NCBI GenBank assembly: GCA_029942265.1
Contig: JAOZTO010000047.1
Location: 1-11,156, forward strand
Source of the DNA: Desulfocapsa sp.
GTDB taxonomy: Bacteria > Desulfobacterota > Desulfobulbia > Desulfobulbales > Desulfocapsaceae
DNA: 11,156 nt
Direction: 5' to 3'
Made by a program: the position numbers and the translations under genes. The notes beneath the pieces were generated by a model. That model ran no database searches. It worked only from the letters and a program-made list of their open reading frames with translations, and was not told the DNA's origin. Positions 1-7,598 of this stretch are shown piece by piece. The stretch's first letter is position 1; every line of letters begins with the position of its first letter.

Positions 1-96
1 TTTAGAAAATTCTTCGATTTTGAACGAAATGCCTATTCTCGGACAGCCTCCTAGCCGAATATTTACCAATATCCATTTAAAAAGGGAAAAAGATTC

Positions 97-1800
97 ATGG
101 AAAAGATAACAGGTTCTGAAGCTATTATACAATGCCTCCTTGAAGAAGGTGTTAAAACGATCTTTGGTTTTCCGGGAGGTGCTGTAATTGACCTCTATGA
201 CACACTCATGGATTCTAAAATCGAGCACGTCCTTGTTCGTCACGAGCAGGGTGCAGTTCATGCAGCCGATGCATTAGCTCGTGTTACCGGAGAAGTTGGA
301 GTAGCACTCTTAACATCAGGGCCTGGTGCAACCAATGGTGTAACTGCCATTGCTACTGCCCATATGGATTCCATCCCCATGGTCATTCTTACCGGACAGG
401 TACCCACCCCACTGATTGGTAACGATGCCTTCCAGGAAGTCGATATTGTTGGGATAACAAGACCATGCACAAAACACAACTATCTTGTTAGCAAAGGAGA
501 GGATCTTGTCCCCACCATTCGTGAAGCATTCCATATTGCAAGAACCGGTCGTCCGGGGCCTGTCCTTATTGATCTTCCAAAAGATATAGTTGCCTCATTG
601 GTTGACTTTACCGAGCCCAAACCAATTCGTATGCAAAATTATCAACCGACTTACGAGCCCCACTCCGGACAGATTGAAAAAGCGTGCAAAGAGATCTTAA
701 AATCCAAACAACCTGTTTTATACGTTGGCGGCGGAGTAATTCTTTCAGATAGTAGTGATGATCTTACAGAACTTGCAAAACGACTTAATATTCCTGTTAC
801 AATGACCCTGATGGGACTTGGAGCGTTTCCTGGCAGCGATCCACTTTCCATGGGAATGCTTGGTATGCATGGAAGTTATACTGCAAATATGGCAGTTGCC
901 AAAAGCGATCTTCTTATTGCAGTTGGTTCTCGCTTTGATGACCGGGTCACCGGTCGAATAGATGCTTTTGCACCACATGCCAAGATTATCCATATCGATA
1001 TAGACCCCACCTCAATCAGTAAAAATGTTGATGTTGACATTCCCATAGTTGCCGACTGTAAACATGCCCTTGTCGCCATGAATAGCTGGTTTGCTTCCAG
1101 CAATGAGAACCTTGAAGAAATTGGAAATACCCATTCTGCATGGTTGGAAAAAGTACACGAATGGACTAGCAATCACCCGATGTCCTATATCGACGAAGGC
1201 GAAACAATTAAGCCACAGTATGTTGTTGAAAAATTCGACGAACTGACTGGCGGTGATGCAATTATCACAACAGAAGTCGGCCAGAACCAGATGTGGGCTG
1301 CTCAATTCTACAAATTTAACAAACCTAGAAGGTTGGTTACATCCGGTGGTCTTGGGACAATGGGATTTGGACTTCCTGCTGCAATTGGTGCCAAAATGGC
1401 TTTTCCAGATGCCACTGTCATTGATATTGCTGGAGATGGCTCTATTCAGATGAATATCCAAGAACTTGCAACTGCTAAACAGCATAACTGTCCGGTAATA
1501 GTCTGTATCCTAAACAACAACTATCTTGGTATGGTTCGCCAATGGCAGGAGCTTTTTTACGACAAACGCTACGCAGCAACTGTTATGGAAGTAACACCTG
1601 ACTTTGTTAAACTAGCTGATGCATATGGTGCAGTTGGTATCCTCTGCACCAAAACCAGTGAAGTCGAATCAACCATTAAAAGGGCTCTTGAGGAAGTTAA
1701 ACACAATACCGTTGTTATTGATTTCCGTATCGCTCGGGAAGAAGGTGTTTTCCCCATGGTACCTGCTGGAAAAGCTACCACAGAGATGTTGCTGGTGTAG
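97..1800 (+). CDS. ilvB: Acetolactate synthase, large (catalytic) subunit
   Basis: Thiamine-diphosphate enzyme of branched-chain amino acid synthesis: it condenses two pyruvates to acetolactate, or pyruvate and 2-oxobutyrate to acetohydroxybutyrate, in the cytoplasm. The 567 residues match the family's usual length. The N-terminal ThDP domain (about 1-170) carries GFPGGAV and the catalytic glutamate E50 in VRHEQGAVHAADA. The central FAD-binding-like domain spans about 190-330. The C-terminal ThDP domain (about 375-545) has the metal-binding GDGS (446-449) followed by NNN (473-475). ATG at 97 is preceded by an AAGGGA ribosome site (82-87). ilvN follows after 95 bases, which is the usual pairing of catalytic and regulatory subunits. 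I see no leader peptide or attenuator in the 96 bases available upstream. Identification is certain; the ilvB rather than ilvI or ilvG label is by convention. Confidence 0.97.
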   Translation: MEKITGSEAIIQCLLEEGVKTIFGFPGGAVIDLYDTLMDSKIEHVLVRHEQGAVHAADALARVTGEVGVALLTSGPGATNGVTAIATAHMDSIPMVILTGQVPTPLIGNDAFQEVDIVGITRPCTKHNYLVSKGEDLVPTIREAFHIARTGRPGPVLIDLPKDIVASLVDFTEPKPIRMQNYQPTYEPHSGQIEKACKEILKSKQPVLYVGGGVILSDSSDDLTELAKRLNIPVTMTLMGLGAFPGSDPLSMGMLGMHGSYTANMAVAKSDLLIAVGSRFDDRVTGRIDAFAPHAKIIHIDIDPTSISKNVDVDIPIVADCKHALVAMNSWFASSNENLEEIGNTHSAWLEKVHEWTSNHPMSYIDEGETIKPQYVVEKFDELTGGDAIITTEVGQNQMWAAQFYKFNKPRRLVTSGGLGTMGFGLPAAIGAKMAFPDATVIDIAGDGSIQMNIQELATAKQHNCPVIVCILNNNYLGMVRQWQELFYDKRYAATVMEVTPDFVKLADAYGAVGILCTKTSEVESTIKRALEEVKHNTVVIDFRIAREEGVFPMVPAGKATTEMLLV

Positions 1801-1895
1801 CTACTAAAAAAAAGCCCCCCGTCACATACAAAACTCGAAGGTTTTTTAATCAGATACCTTCTGAACAGATATTTTTTTAATCACAGGATAAACCG

Positions 1896-2381
1896 ATGAA
1901 ACATACGCTTTCAGTTCTTCTTCAAAATAAACCTGGAGTCCTTTCCAGAGTCACTGGATTATTTAGTGGTCGTGGTTTTAACATTGAGAGTCTCAGCGTT
2001 GCCGAAACTCTGGATTCTTCCCTTTCCTGTCTTACACTGGTTACAAGAGGAAGTGATGCCATTGTTGAACAAATCACCAAACAACTTCACAAGCTTATTG
2101 ATGTTATTAAAGTTACCGATATCAGCGAGAGTGAATACGTAGAAAGAGAAATGGTGCTTATTCGAGTCAAAGCAGAATCCTCAACACGTGCTGAAGTACT
2201 TAGGGTTATAGATATATTTCGTGGTAAAGTTATTGATGTAAGCCCTAAATCATACGCTGTTGAAGTCACTGGTTCAGCATCAAAAATTCAAGCCATTATT
2301 GATATTCTTCGCCCAATTGGAATAAAAGAAATTGTACGCACTGGAACCATCGCAATGGCACGTGCAACAAAAAAACAATAA
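1896..2381 (+). CDS. ilvN: Acetolactate synthase, small (regulatory) subunit
   Basis: Regulatory partner of the ilvB product. It activates the catalytic subunit and confers feedback inhibition by valine. At 161 residues it is the long, IlvH-like form: an N-terminal ACT domain (about 3-77) with NKPGVLSRVTGLFSGRGFNIES, and a C-terminal ACT-like regulatory domain (about 80-158). N11, G14 and N29 match the positions at which valine-resistant changes are known in E. coli IlvH, so valine sensitivity is probably kept (inference). AGGA at 1885-1888 is a well-placed ribosome site for the ATG at 1896. The gap behind ilvB holds a weak inverted repeat (GAAGGT 1837-1842 with ACCTTC 1856-1861). This is too weak to call a terminator, so co-transcription with ilvB is likely. 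Confidence 0.96.
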   Translation: MKHTLSVLLQNKPGVLSRVTGLFSGRGFNIESLSVAETLDSSLSCLTLVTRGSDAIVEQITKQLHKLIDVIKVTDISESEYVEREMVLIRVKAESSTRAEVLRVIDIFRGKVIDVSPKSYAVEVTGSASKIQAIIDILRPIGIKEIVRTGTIAMARATKKQ

Positions 2382-2452
2382 AAGTCAAATTTGATGGATT
2401 CGTATAAACTCCTCAACAAAATTCTCCATTAATATAGCTACAAATATTACTT

Positions 2453-3097
2453 ATGATTAGTCCAAAAATACCACTTGCCCAGGAAGGCTTTCCATTTATT
2501 GCCCTCTCAGCCTTTTTCACCTTGATAACTGCCATATTAGGATATGAAATCCTTGCATGGCCGGCTCTTTTGGTAACATGCTTTGTTGTTGCGTTTTTCC
2601 GCGATCCAGAACGTATGACAGATGCCTCGCCAGATAAAATACTTTCACCCGCAGACGGGAAAGTTATCCTAATCGAAGAACAGTTAGATCACACTTATCT
2701 TGATGAACAGGTAATCAAAATTTCCATTTTTATGAACGTCTTCAATGTTCATGTCAATCGTATCCCCATTGAAGGCACTATAGAAAGTATCCACTACAAA
2801 CCAGGGAAATTCTATTCTGCTGACAGTAAGAAAGGTGCATTGCAAAATGAACGCTGCGGAATAATATTGCAGTGTGAAAGCGGCCAAAAAATTGCTTTCG
2901 TACAGGTTGCGGGACTTATTGCACGGCGCATCGTCAATTGGCTTGAACCCACAGACACAGTTCAACGTGGAGAACGTTTTGGGCTTATCCGCTTTGGCTC
3001 ACGAGTAGATATTTACCTACCTCTAAATAGCGTGATAGATGTGCAGGTAGGACAGAAAGTCACTGCTGGAAAAACTTCACTGGCATCATTTACATGA
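2453..3097 (+). CDS. psd: Phosphatidylserine decarboxylase proenzyme, short type
   Basis: Decarboxylates phosphatidylserine to phosphatidylethanolamine at the inner membrane. It is made as a proenzyme that cleaves itself to give a pyruvoyl prosthetic group. The 214 residues fit the short class of Psd rather than the roughly 300-residue E. coli type. Two hydrophobic segments (about 13-30 and 33-48) anchor the N-terminus. SPADG (65-69, with D68) and FNVHVNR (H100) supply the Asp and His of the self-cleavage triad. RFGSRVD holds the G182-S183 cleavage site, where S183 becomes the pyruvoyl group, leaving an alpha chain of about 32 residues. No convincing ribosome site precedes the ATG, but an in-frame TAG 18 bases upstream and the lack of another start codon fix it. 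pssA, which makes its substrate, comes next. Confidence 0.95.
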   Translation: MISPKIPLAQEGFPFIALSAFFTLITAILGYEILAWPALLVTCFVVAFFRDPERMTDASPDKILSPADGKVILIEEQLDHTYLDEQVIKISIFMNVFNVHVNRIPIEGTIESIHYKPGKFYSADSKKGALQNERCGIILQCESGQKIAFVQVAGLIARRIVNWLEPTDTVQRGERFGLIRFGSRVDIYLPLNSVIDVQVGQKVTAGKTSLASFT

Positions 3098-3162
3098 AAT
3101 CATCCAGCGAATTTCCCCTGCAAATCTGGATACAAAATACTCTTTTCAATTGGTACCTTTAG

Positions 3163-3927
3163 ATGAAAGACAATTTACCGAATATTGAGAATCGCTTCTA
3201 TCCCCTACCATGCATGTTCACACTGGCAAGTCTCTTTTGTGGGTTTTACTCAATAGTTTCAGCCATTAATTCTGAATTTAAAACTGCTGCAATTGCTATT
3301 CTAGTGGCGGCTGTATTTGATACACTTGATGGTCGAGTTGCCAGGATGACCAACAGTACAAGCCAATTTGGAGCAGAACTTGACTCCCTTTGTGACATGG
3401 TTTCCTTTGGAGTATCACCTGCTGTTCTTGCTTTTTTATGGGCTCTGCACCCATATGGTCGTTACGGTTGGCTGGCTGCATTCCTCTATGTTGCCATGAC
3501 TTCGTTGCGTCTTGCCAGATTTAATGCACTTGATTCCAAGATGGAATCAAAAAACTTTAGTGGCCTGCCTTGTCCCGCTGCCGCCGCCATGATCTCTGCT
3601 GCAGTTTTATTCAGTCATTTTCTTGAGTTTACTGGAGAAGTAAAGCACATCTCTTTACTTTTACTTGTGTATTTACTTTCATACCTCATGGTTTCAACTC
3701 ATACCTATTATAGTTTTAAAGAGATTCCAAACTTCAAAACAAAACGATTCCAACTCCTTGTTGGCTTCCTGCTTCTTTTTATTCTTATTGCTGCTGAACC
3801 TCAAATAATGCTCTTTGCACTTTTTTTAATATATCTTTCTTCAGGGCCAGGGTATGCGATATTCAAACGATTGCGTTCTAAAAAAAGCATTCTTCCTTCC
3901 AAAAAACAAGATCCTGAGAACAAATGA
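3163..3927 (+). CDS. pssA: CDP-diacylglycerol-serine O-phosphatidyltransferase
   Basis: Joins CDP-diacylglycerol and L-serine to make phosphatidylserine, the substrate of the neighbouring Psd. It is an integral membrane protein of the CDP-alcohol phosphatidyltransferase family (254 residues). The signature D-x2-D-G-x2-A-R-x8-G-x3-D-x3-D is complete from D53 to D78 (D53, D56, G57, A60, R61, G70, D74, D78), giving the metal- and CDP-binding aspartates. Hydrophobic segments lie near 18-36, 42-52, 80-96, 102-115, 138-153, 163-180, 196-211 and 213-230, and the tail is basic. The start is bounded by an in-frame TAG immediately before the ATG. As in Bacillus and many deltaproteobacteria, this is the membrane-type PssA, unrelated to the phospholipase-D-like E. 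coli enzyme. Confidence 0.95.
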   Translation: MKDNLPNIENRFYPLPCMFTLASLFCGFYSIVSAINSEFKTAAIAILVAAVFDTLDGRVARMTNSTSQFGAELDSLCDMVSFGVSPAVLAFLWALHPYGRYGWLAAFLYVAMTSLRLARFNALDSKMESKNFSGLPCPAAAAMISAAVLFSHFLEFTGEVKHISLLLLVYLLSYLMVSTHTYYSFKEIPNFKTKRFQLLVGFLLLFILIAAEPQIMLFALFLIYLSSGPGYAIFKRLRSKKSILPSKKQDPENK

Positions 3928-3973
3928 GCATATAGTTATAACCATTGGTCAAAAAAAATCCAGAAGACATCAA

Positions 3974-4009
3974 TGAGCCCGTTGATTTAAACATAACGCA
4001 ACTAAGGCT
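3974..4009. repeat. Short copy of an intergenic palindromic element
   Basis: TGAGCCCGTTGATTT (3974-3988) recurs exactly at 9457-9471, where it opens a much longer palindrome. Here AGCC (3976-3979) and GTTG (3981-3984) can pair with CAAC (3999-4002) and GGCT (4006-4009), giving a small bulged hairpin with the same outer ends. It may be a shortened or decayed copy of the same repeat family. Whether it is mobile or only a structural repeat cannot be told from two copies. Confidence 0.4.
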
Positions 4010-4036
4010 TTAAACTAAAGATAAAAAGGTATAATT

Positions 4037-5068
4037 ATGAACGACAATGCACAAAAAACATATAACGTTGCCATAGCTGGTGCCACTGGTGCTGTTGGCG
4101 GTGCCATGCTTGATGTCCTTAAAAGACGTAACTTTCCGATTAACGAATTACGGCTGCTCGCATCCCCACGCTCAGTTGGGAAAACCATCACCTTTGATGG
4201 AAAAGAGATTAAAGTACAACTTCTCAGTAATGATGCTTTTGAAGGAATCGATATTGCTCTTTTTTCTGCAGGTGCCACACGATCACTTGATTTCGCACCA
4301 GCAGCTGTAAAAGCTGGAGCTGTAGTTATTGATAACTCCAGTGCGTATCGCATGGATTCAGAAATTCCTCTCGTTGTTCCAGAGGTTAACCCTCATGCTA
4401 TTGCTCAATACAAAAAACATGGTATTATTGCTAACCCTAATTGTTCCACCATTCAAATGCTTGTTGCCCTAAAGCCAATTCTTGACAAGGTAGGTATTAA
4501 ACGACTGGTTATTTCAACTTATCAGGCTGTTTCCGGTACTGGTACTCAAGCCATCGAAGAGTTACAGCAGCAAGTAAAATCACACGTTAATGGTTCAGAA
4601 ATCGAAAGTTCTGTTTACCCACATCAGATTGCGTTTAACTGCCTTCCACATATTGATTCATTCCTTGAAAACGGCTACACCAAAGAAGAGATGAAGATGG
4701 TTAATGAAACCAGGAAGATTTTTGAAGATGACTCAATAGCGATAACCGCAACAACTGTTCGAGTTCCAGTCTTTTACGGACACTCTGAATCTGTAAATGT
4801 TGAGACTAATAGTAAAATTACTGTTGCTGAGGTCAAAGAGTTACTGAGCGATGCCCCTGGCATAAAAATTGTAGACGATCCAAAAAACGATCAATATCCA
4901 CTTGCAACCAACAGTGCTGGGAATTTTGACACCCTTGTTGGACGTATCCGAGAAGATGAATCTATTGCAAATGGCCTCAACCTTTGGATCGTTTCGGATA
5001 ATATTTTAAAAGGTGCAGCACTGAATGCTGTGCAAATTGCCGAGACCTATATTGCAGATTATAAATAA
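4037..5068 (+). CDS. asd: Aspartate-semialdehyde dehydrogenase
   Basis: Reduces aspartyl phosphate with NADPH to aspartate semialdehyde, the branch point to lysine/diaminopimelate, threonine and methionine. The 343 residues fit the family. N-terminal Rossmann motif GATGAVGGAML (15-25) binds NADP. The catalytic cysteine C136 lies in NPNCSTIQ. The substrate-domain signature is present as PHIDSFLENGYTKEE, and RVPVFYGHSES supplies the probable acid-base histidine H249. AAAGG (4025-4029) is a good ribosome site 7 bases before the ATG. A 109-base gap holding a palindromic repeat separates it from pssA, and a strong terminator follows at once, so it may be expressed apart from the ilv/psd genes. I could not confirm a promoter in the gap. 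Confidence 0.97.
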   Translation: MNDNAQKTYNVAIAGATGAVGGAMLDVLKRRNFPINELRLLASPRSVGKTITFDGKEIKVQLLSNDAFEGIDIALFSAGATRSLDFAPAAVKAGAVVIDNSSAYRMDSEIPLVVPEVNPHAIAQYKKHGIIANPNCSTIQMLVALKPILDKVGIKRLVISTYQAVSGTGTQAIEELQQQVKSHVNGSEIESSVYPHQIAFNCLPHIDSFLENGYTKEEMKMVNETRKIFEDDSIAITATTVRVPVFYGHSESVNVETNSKITVAEVKELLSDAPGIKIVDDPKNDQYPLATNSAGNFDTLVGRIREDESIANGLNLWIVSDNILKGAALNAVQIAETYIADYK

Positions 5069-5073
5069 TCGAA

Positions 5074-5137
5074 GTATCTATCCAACTGACTCCATTTGGG
5101 TAGATACTGCTCATACCACTGGTATATATTTTTTTTT
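5074..5137 (+). terminator. Strong double-hairpin intrinsic terminator behind asd
   Basis: A 12-bp stem (5074-5085 with 5096-5107, one G-U pair, 10-base loop) is followed by a second small hairpin (ATACCA 5113-5118 with TGGTAT 5120-5125) and then nine T residues (5129-5137). The second hairpin with its T run has the form of a rho-independent terminator; the first would strengthen it. It ends only 24 bases before the rsmD start. Confidence 0.8.
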
Positions 5138-5161
5138 AAAGCACTCCCGAATGGTTACTAA

Positions 5162-5749
5162 TTGAGAATCATAAGTGGAATTGCTCGTGGCCGCAAACTT
5201 TGCCCCCCTGGCAATTGCAATGACATTCGACCAACAGCTGAGCGAGCACGAGAAGCACTGTTTAGTATCATCGGTGACAAAGTTTTATCTGCCACAGTGC
5301 TTGACTTATATGCAGGAACTGGTGCCCTTGGCCTTGAAGCATATAGCAGAGGTGCTAAACAGATTGTCTTTATTGAAAAGTGTCCAAAAGCATTGAAAAT
5401 TATCGAACAGAATTGCACCTTATGCAGCAGTGATGGTGAGACTAGCAATACAAATGTATTTACCGCAATCAAGTATGACCTACGTCGAGGCCTTGCCTTT
5501 AAACACCCAGAGATTAATAAAACAATGAGTTTTGACCTTATTTTCCTCGACCCTCCTTACAATAAAGGACTGGCTGAAAAATCTCTGCAATTTCTAAATG
5601 ATAGTCATCTAGTTTCGCCCTCCACACTCATTATTGCTGAAGAACAAAGTAAGCAGAAATTACCTCACTCCTTTGCAAATATTTCTTTATGCGACAAACG
5701 ACAATACGGTGAAACTGGATTTTGGCTCTATAACCGTACAACATCCTGA
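5162..5749 (+). CDS. rsmD: 16S rRNA (guanine(966)-N2)-methyltransferase
   Basis: Methylates G966 of 16S rRNA in the 30S subunit using S-adenosylmethionine (function by family). The 195 residues fit RsmD. The conserved N-terminus RIISGIARGRKL and RPTAERAREALF (23-34) are followed by the SAM-binding motif DLYAGTGALGLEA (48-60). The catalytic motif is DPPY (130-133), and the conserved C-terminal segment is YGETGFW (182-188). The start is TTG at 5162: an in-frame TAA lies directly before it and no later start keeps the conserved N-terminus. No convincing ribosome site is visible. A four-codon ORF (ATG at 5151) ends in a TGA that overlaps the TTG, so re-initiation is possible but untested. coaD follows after 24 bases, a common pairing in bacteria. 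Confidence 0.93.
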   Translation: MRIISGIARGRKLCPPGNCNDIRPTAERAREALFSIIGDKVLSATVLDLYAGTGALGLEAYSRGAKQIVFIEKCPKALKIIEQNCTLCSSDGETSNTNVFTAIKYDLRRGLAFKHPEINKTMSFDLIFLDPPYNKGLAEKSLQFLNDSHLVSPSTLIIAEEQSKQKLPHSFANISLCDKRQYGETGFWLYNRTTS

Positions 5750-5773
5750 AAATACGAGACAATACACTATATT

Positions 5774-6277
5774 ATGCCTTCATCACATTCAAAAAAACTT
5801 GCCATTTATCCTGGTACATTTGATCCTATTACGATGGGGCACTTGGATATTATTGACCGTGCCTTAAATATTTTCGATAGGGTCATTATTGCCATTGCCG
5901 TAAATTCAGCCAAAGAACCTCTGTTTTCAATAAAAGATCGTCAGCAGATGATCCGACAATGTTTTCCTGATAAATACTCACGCATCGAAGTTGACACTGT
6001 TTCAGGACTTTTGGTATCATACGCTGCCAAAAAGGGAGCAACAGCGATAATTCGTGGCTTACGCGCTGTTTCTGACTTCGATTATGAATTTCAGTTAGCC
6101 TTAATGAATAGAAAACTTGAACGTGATGTTGATACTATTTTCCTAATGCCTGGTTTTCGCTGGATCTATATCAGTTCCTCCATAATCAAAGATGCCGCTA
6201 GGAATGGTGGTGACGTGTGTGAACTTGTTCCAGAACATGTAAACACGCTTCTTCTCGAAAAATTTTCGAAGCAATAG
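5774..6277 (+). CDS. coaD: Phosphopantetheine adenylyltransferase
   Basis: Transfers AMP from ATP to 4'-phosphopantetheine, giving dephospho-CoA in the penultimate step of CoA synthesis. The 167 residues match the family. It has the nucleotidyltransferase signature YPGTFDPITMGH (12-23, with the T/HxGH motif at T20-H23), the phosphopantetheine-site sequence AIIRGLRAVSDFDYE (91-105) and the ISSS-x2-K version (133-139) of the ISSTxxR/K motif, followed by GGDV. The seven residues before LAIYPG are longer than usual but fit the only ATG. The ribosome site is weak, so coupling to rsmD is plausible. A 5-bp hairpin (GAAGC/GCTTC, 6268-6281) sits over the stop codon without a T run, so it is probably not a terminator. 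Confidence 0.96.
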   Translation: MPSSHSKKLAIYPGTFDPITMGHLDIIDRALNIFDRVIIAIAVNSAKEPLFSIKDRQQMIRQCFPDKYSRIEVDTVSGLLVSYAAKKGATAIIRGLRAVSDFDYEFQLALMNRKLERDVDTIFLMPGFRWIYISSSIIKDAARNGGDVCELVPEHVNTLLLEKFSKQ

Positions 6278-6308
6278 CTTCCACTATTCTCTTCGGGAGA
6301 CCATTTTC

Positions 6309-6716
6309 ATGCCCCACTGCAAAAACAAATCATGCTCGAACAGCAAACGTAAATTCCTTATTGCATGCGCAGGAATTGCTGCCTTGTATCCTTTTTTTCG
6401 TTTTCTCAGATACTCAATCCCCCGTAAACCTGAAATTATTGAGCTAGGTAGTTCAGCTGTAAATGGCGGTTTTTATATTGGTCACAAGTATATACTCTTT
6501 GATGATGGAACCAACGCATGGGCACTTTCAAGAAAGTGCACTCACCTTGGCTGTACAGTCAATTTCCATGAAAAAGATTGGCTGATTGAATGTCCTTGCC
6601 ATCAAAGTCGATTTTCTATTCAAGGACTCGTTTTACACGGACCAGCGAATAGACCACTACCGCAATATAAGGTTGAGAAACTAAAAAATGATGGTGGCTA
6701 TATTGTTACTATATAG
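6309..6716 (+). CDS. Rieske [2Fe-2S] protein with N-terminal membrane anchor
   Basis: Iron-sulfur subunit of a bc-type quinol-oxidising complex, expected to take electrons from quinol on the outer face of the cytoplasmic membrane. Both Rieske boxes are complete: C77-T-H79-L-G-C82 and C95-P-C97-H98-x-S. C77, H79, C95 and H98 would bind the cluster, and C82 and C97 would form the disulfide. A single hydrophobic anchor (about 16-34) follows SKRKFL (12-17), which looks like a Tat signal with KR in place of RR. Export by Tat is expected for a protein that folds with its cluster (family knowledge). The soluble part is compact: 135 residues in all, shorter than bc1 Rieske proteins. GGGAGA (6295-6300) is a ribosome site. 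The cytochrome b gene follows after 8 bases or more, so the two are surely one unit. Confidence 0.9.
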   Translation: MPHCKNKSCSNSKRKFLIACAGIAALYPFFRFLRYSIPRKPEIIELGSSAVNGGFYIGHKYILFDDGTNAWALSRKCTHLGCTVNFHEKDWLIECPCHQSRFSIQGLVLHGPANRPLPQYKVEKLKNDGGYIVTI

Positions 6717-6736
6717 TCACAAATTTGTGGGTAGAC

Positions 6737-7573
6737 ATGAGTAAATTCGGTGACATTTTTTGCTCTATTCGCTGGGGGGAATACTCTCTCTTAGCACTCT
6801 ATATTTCTGTATTATCCGGTCTCGTTGTGGGATATCAATATGACCCAGCCGCACCTTTCTATTCAGTCTCCACTCTGGATATGTTGGTACCTTTCGGTGA
6901 ATATTTTCGTTCTTTGCATTTTTACTCCAGTCAATTCTTTTTTCTGTTCTGCGTACTACATGTTATAGGCACCTTTGATGCTGCACAGAATTTTACAAGA
7001 AAACAATGGATATTACTTACCGCCACCCTTCCGGTCACTATCCTACTTCTTTTTACAGGATATGTCCTTCGGGGAGATTCCACTGGCTACTCTGCTGGAA
7101 TGATAGCGGAAGCAATATTACTCGACCTTCCACTTATTGGCCAGCCTATCAATGACCTGCTTTTCTCAATATCTGACAATGGTATGAAGCGAATCTATGT
7201 TAACCACATCATTGGCCTTAGTATCCTCGGAGGGTGGTTGGCATGGAGCCATGTGAAAAAATATCGTGTACCGTTTAGTCGTCATATTATCTTGACACTT
7301 GGCATTATTATTTTTTCAATCTTTGTTGCTGCCCCATTTGAACCAGATCATCTAGGTGTCACATATATTTCCGGCCCATGGTTTTTCCTGGGCCTTCAAG
7401 AATTGTTACGATACTTCCCGCCAATGATTGCAGGATTTATTATACCTCTGACCCTGCTTGTAGCCATTGCTCTGCTTAATAAAACAGATCGATATTACCG
7501 AGCTGTTTTACTCTTTATTATCTGTTGGTTGCTTGGATACGCATTTCTGACAGGAATTGCCTATATGCGCTAA
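6737..7573 (+). CDS. Cytochrome b of the b6 type (fused b6/subunit IV-like)
   Basis: Di-heme membrane subunit that would form a quinol-oxidising complex with the Rieske protein encoded just upstream. Numbered from the ATG at 6737, the four heme-ligand histidines are H61 and H75 (helix B) and H157 and H172 (helix D). The 15-residue step in helix D is that of cytochrome b6, not of mitochondrial-type cytochrome b (14). About seven hydrophobic segments are visible: 14-34, 60-80, 91-109, 154-174, 183-200, 230-247 and 255-274. The part after 200 resembles the start of b6f subunit IV, but the quinol-site PEWY motif reads GPWF (213-216). An upstream in-frame TTG at 6725 could add four residues; the ATG is preferred. 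The gene ends 25 bases before the convergent two-CW gene. No cytochrome c gene lies in the window. Confidence 0.88.
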   Translation: MSKFGDIFCSIRWGEYSLLALYISVLSGLVVGYQYDPAAPFYSVSTLDMLVPFGEYFRSLHFYSSQFFFLFCVLHVIGTFDAAQNFTRKQWILLTATLPVTILLLFTGYVLRGDSTGYSAGMIAEAILLDLPLIGQPINDLLFSISDNGMKRIYVNHIIGLSILGGWLAWSHVKKYRVPFSRHIILTLGIIIFSIFVAAPFEPDHLGVTYISGPWFFLGLQELLRYFPPMIAGFIIPLTLLVAIALLNKTDRYYRAVLLFIICWLLGYAFLTGIAYMR

Positions 7574-7598
7574 TAGCTGGTGGGATAGCTTGTAGTTA

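Noticed and set aside
1..96. Two open frames that could be the tail of an upstream gene (one stopping at 52-54, one running into ilvB)
   Set aside because: Too short to recognise a protein, and nothing favours one frame over the other.
1012..1485. 157-codon open frame on the minus strand inside ilvB
   Set aside because: Antisense shadow of a well-conserved gene; no ribosome site or recognisable domain.
1837..1861. Inverted repeat GAAGGT/ACCTTC between ilvB and ilvN as terminator or attenuator
   Set aside because: Only 6 bp with a 13-base loop, no run of regulatory codons and no T run after the stem.
3937..3960. ACCATTGGT hairpin with A run behind pssA
   Set aside because: The stem is 3 bp and the homopolymer is A, not T, on the coding strand; not a terminator for pssA.
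4030..4035. Perfect TATAAT in front of asd
   Set aside because: It lies directly between the ribosome site and the ATG at 4037, so it cannot be the -10 box for a normal leader; chance in AT-rich sequence.
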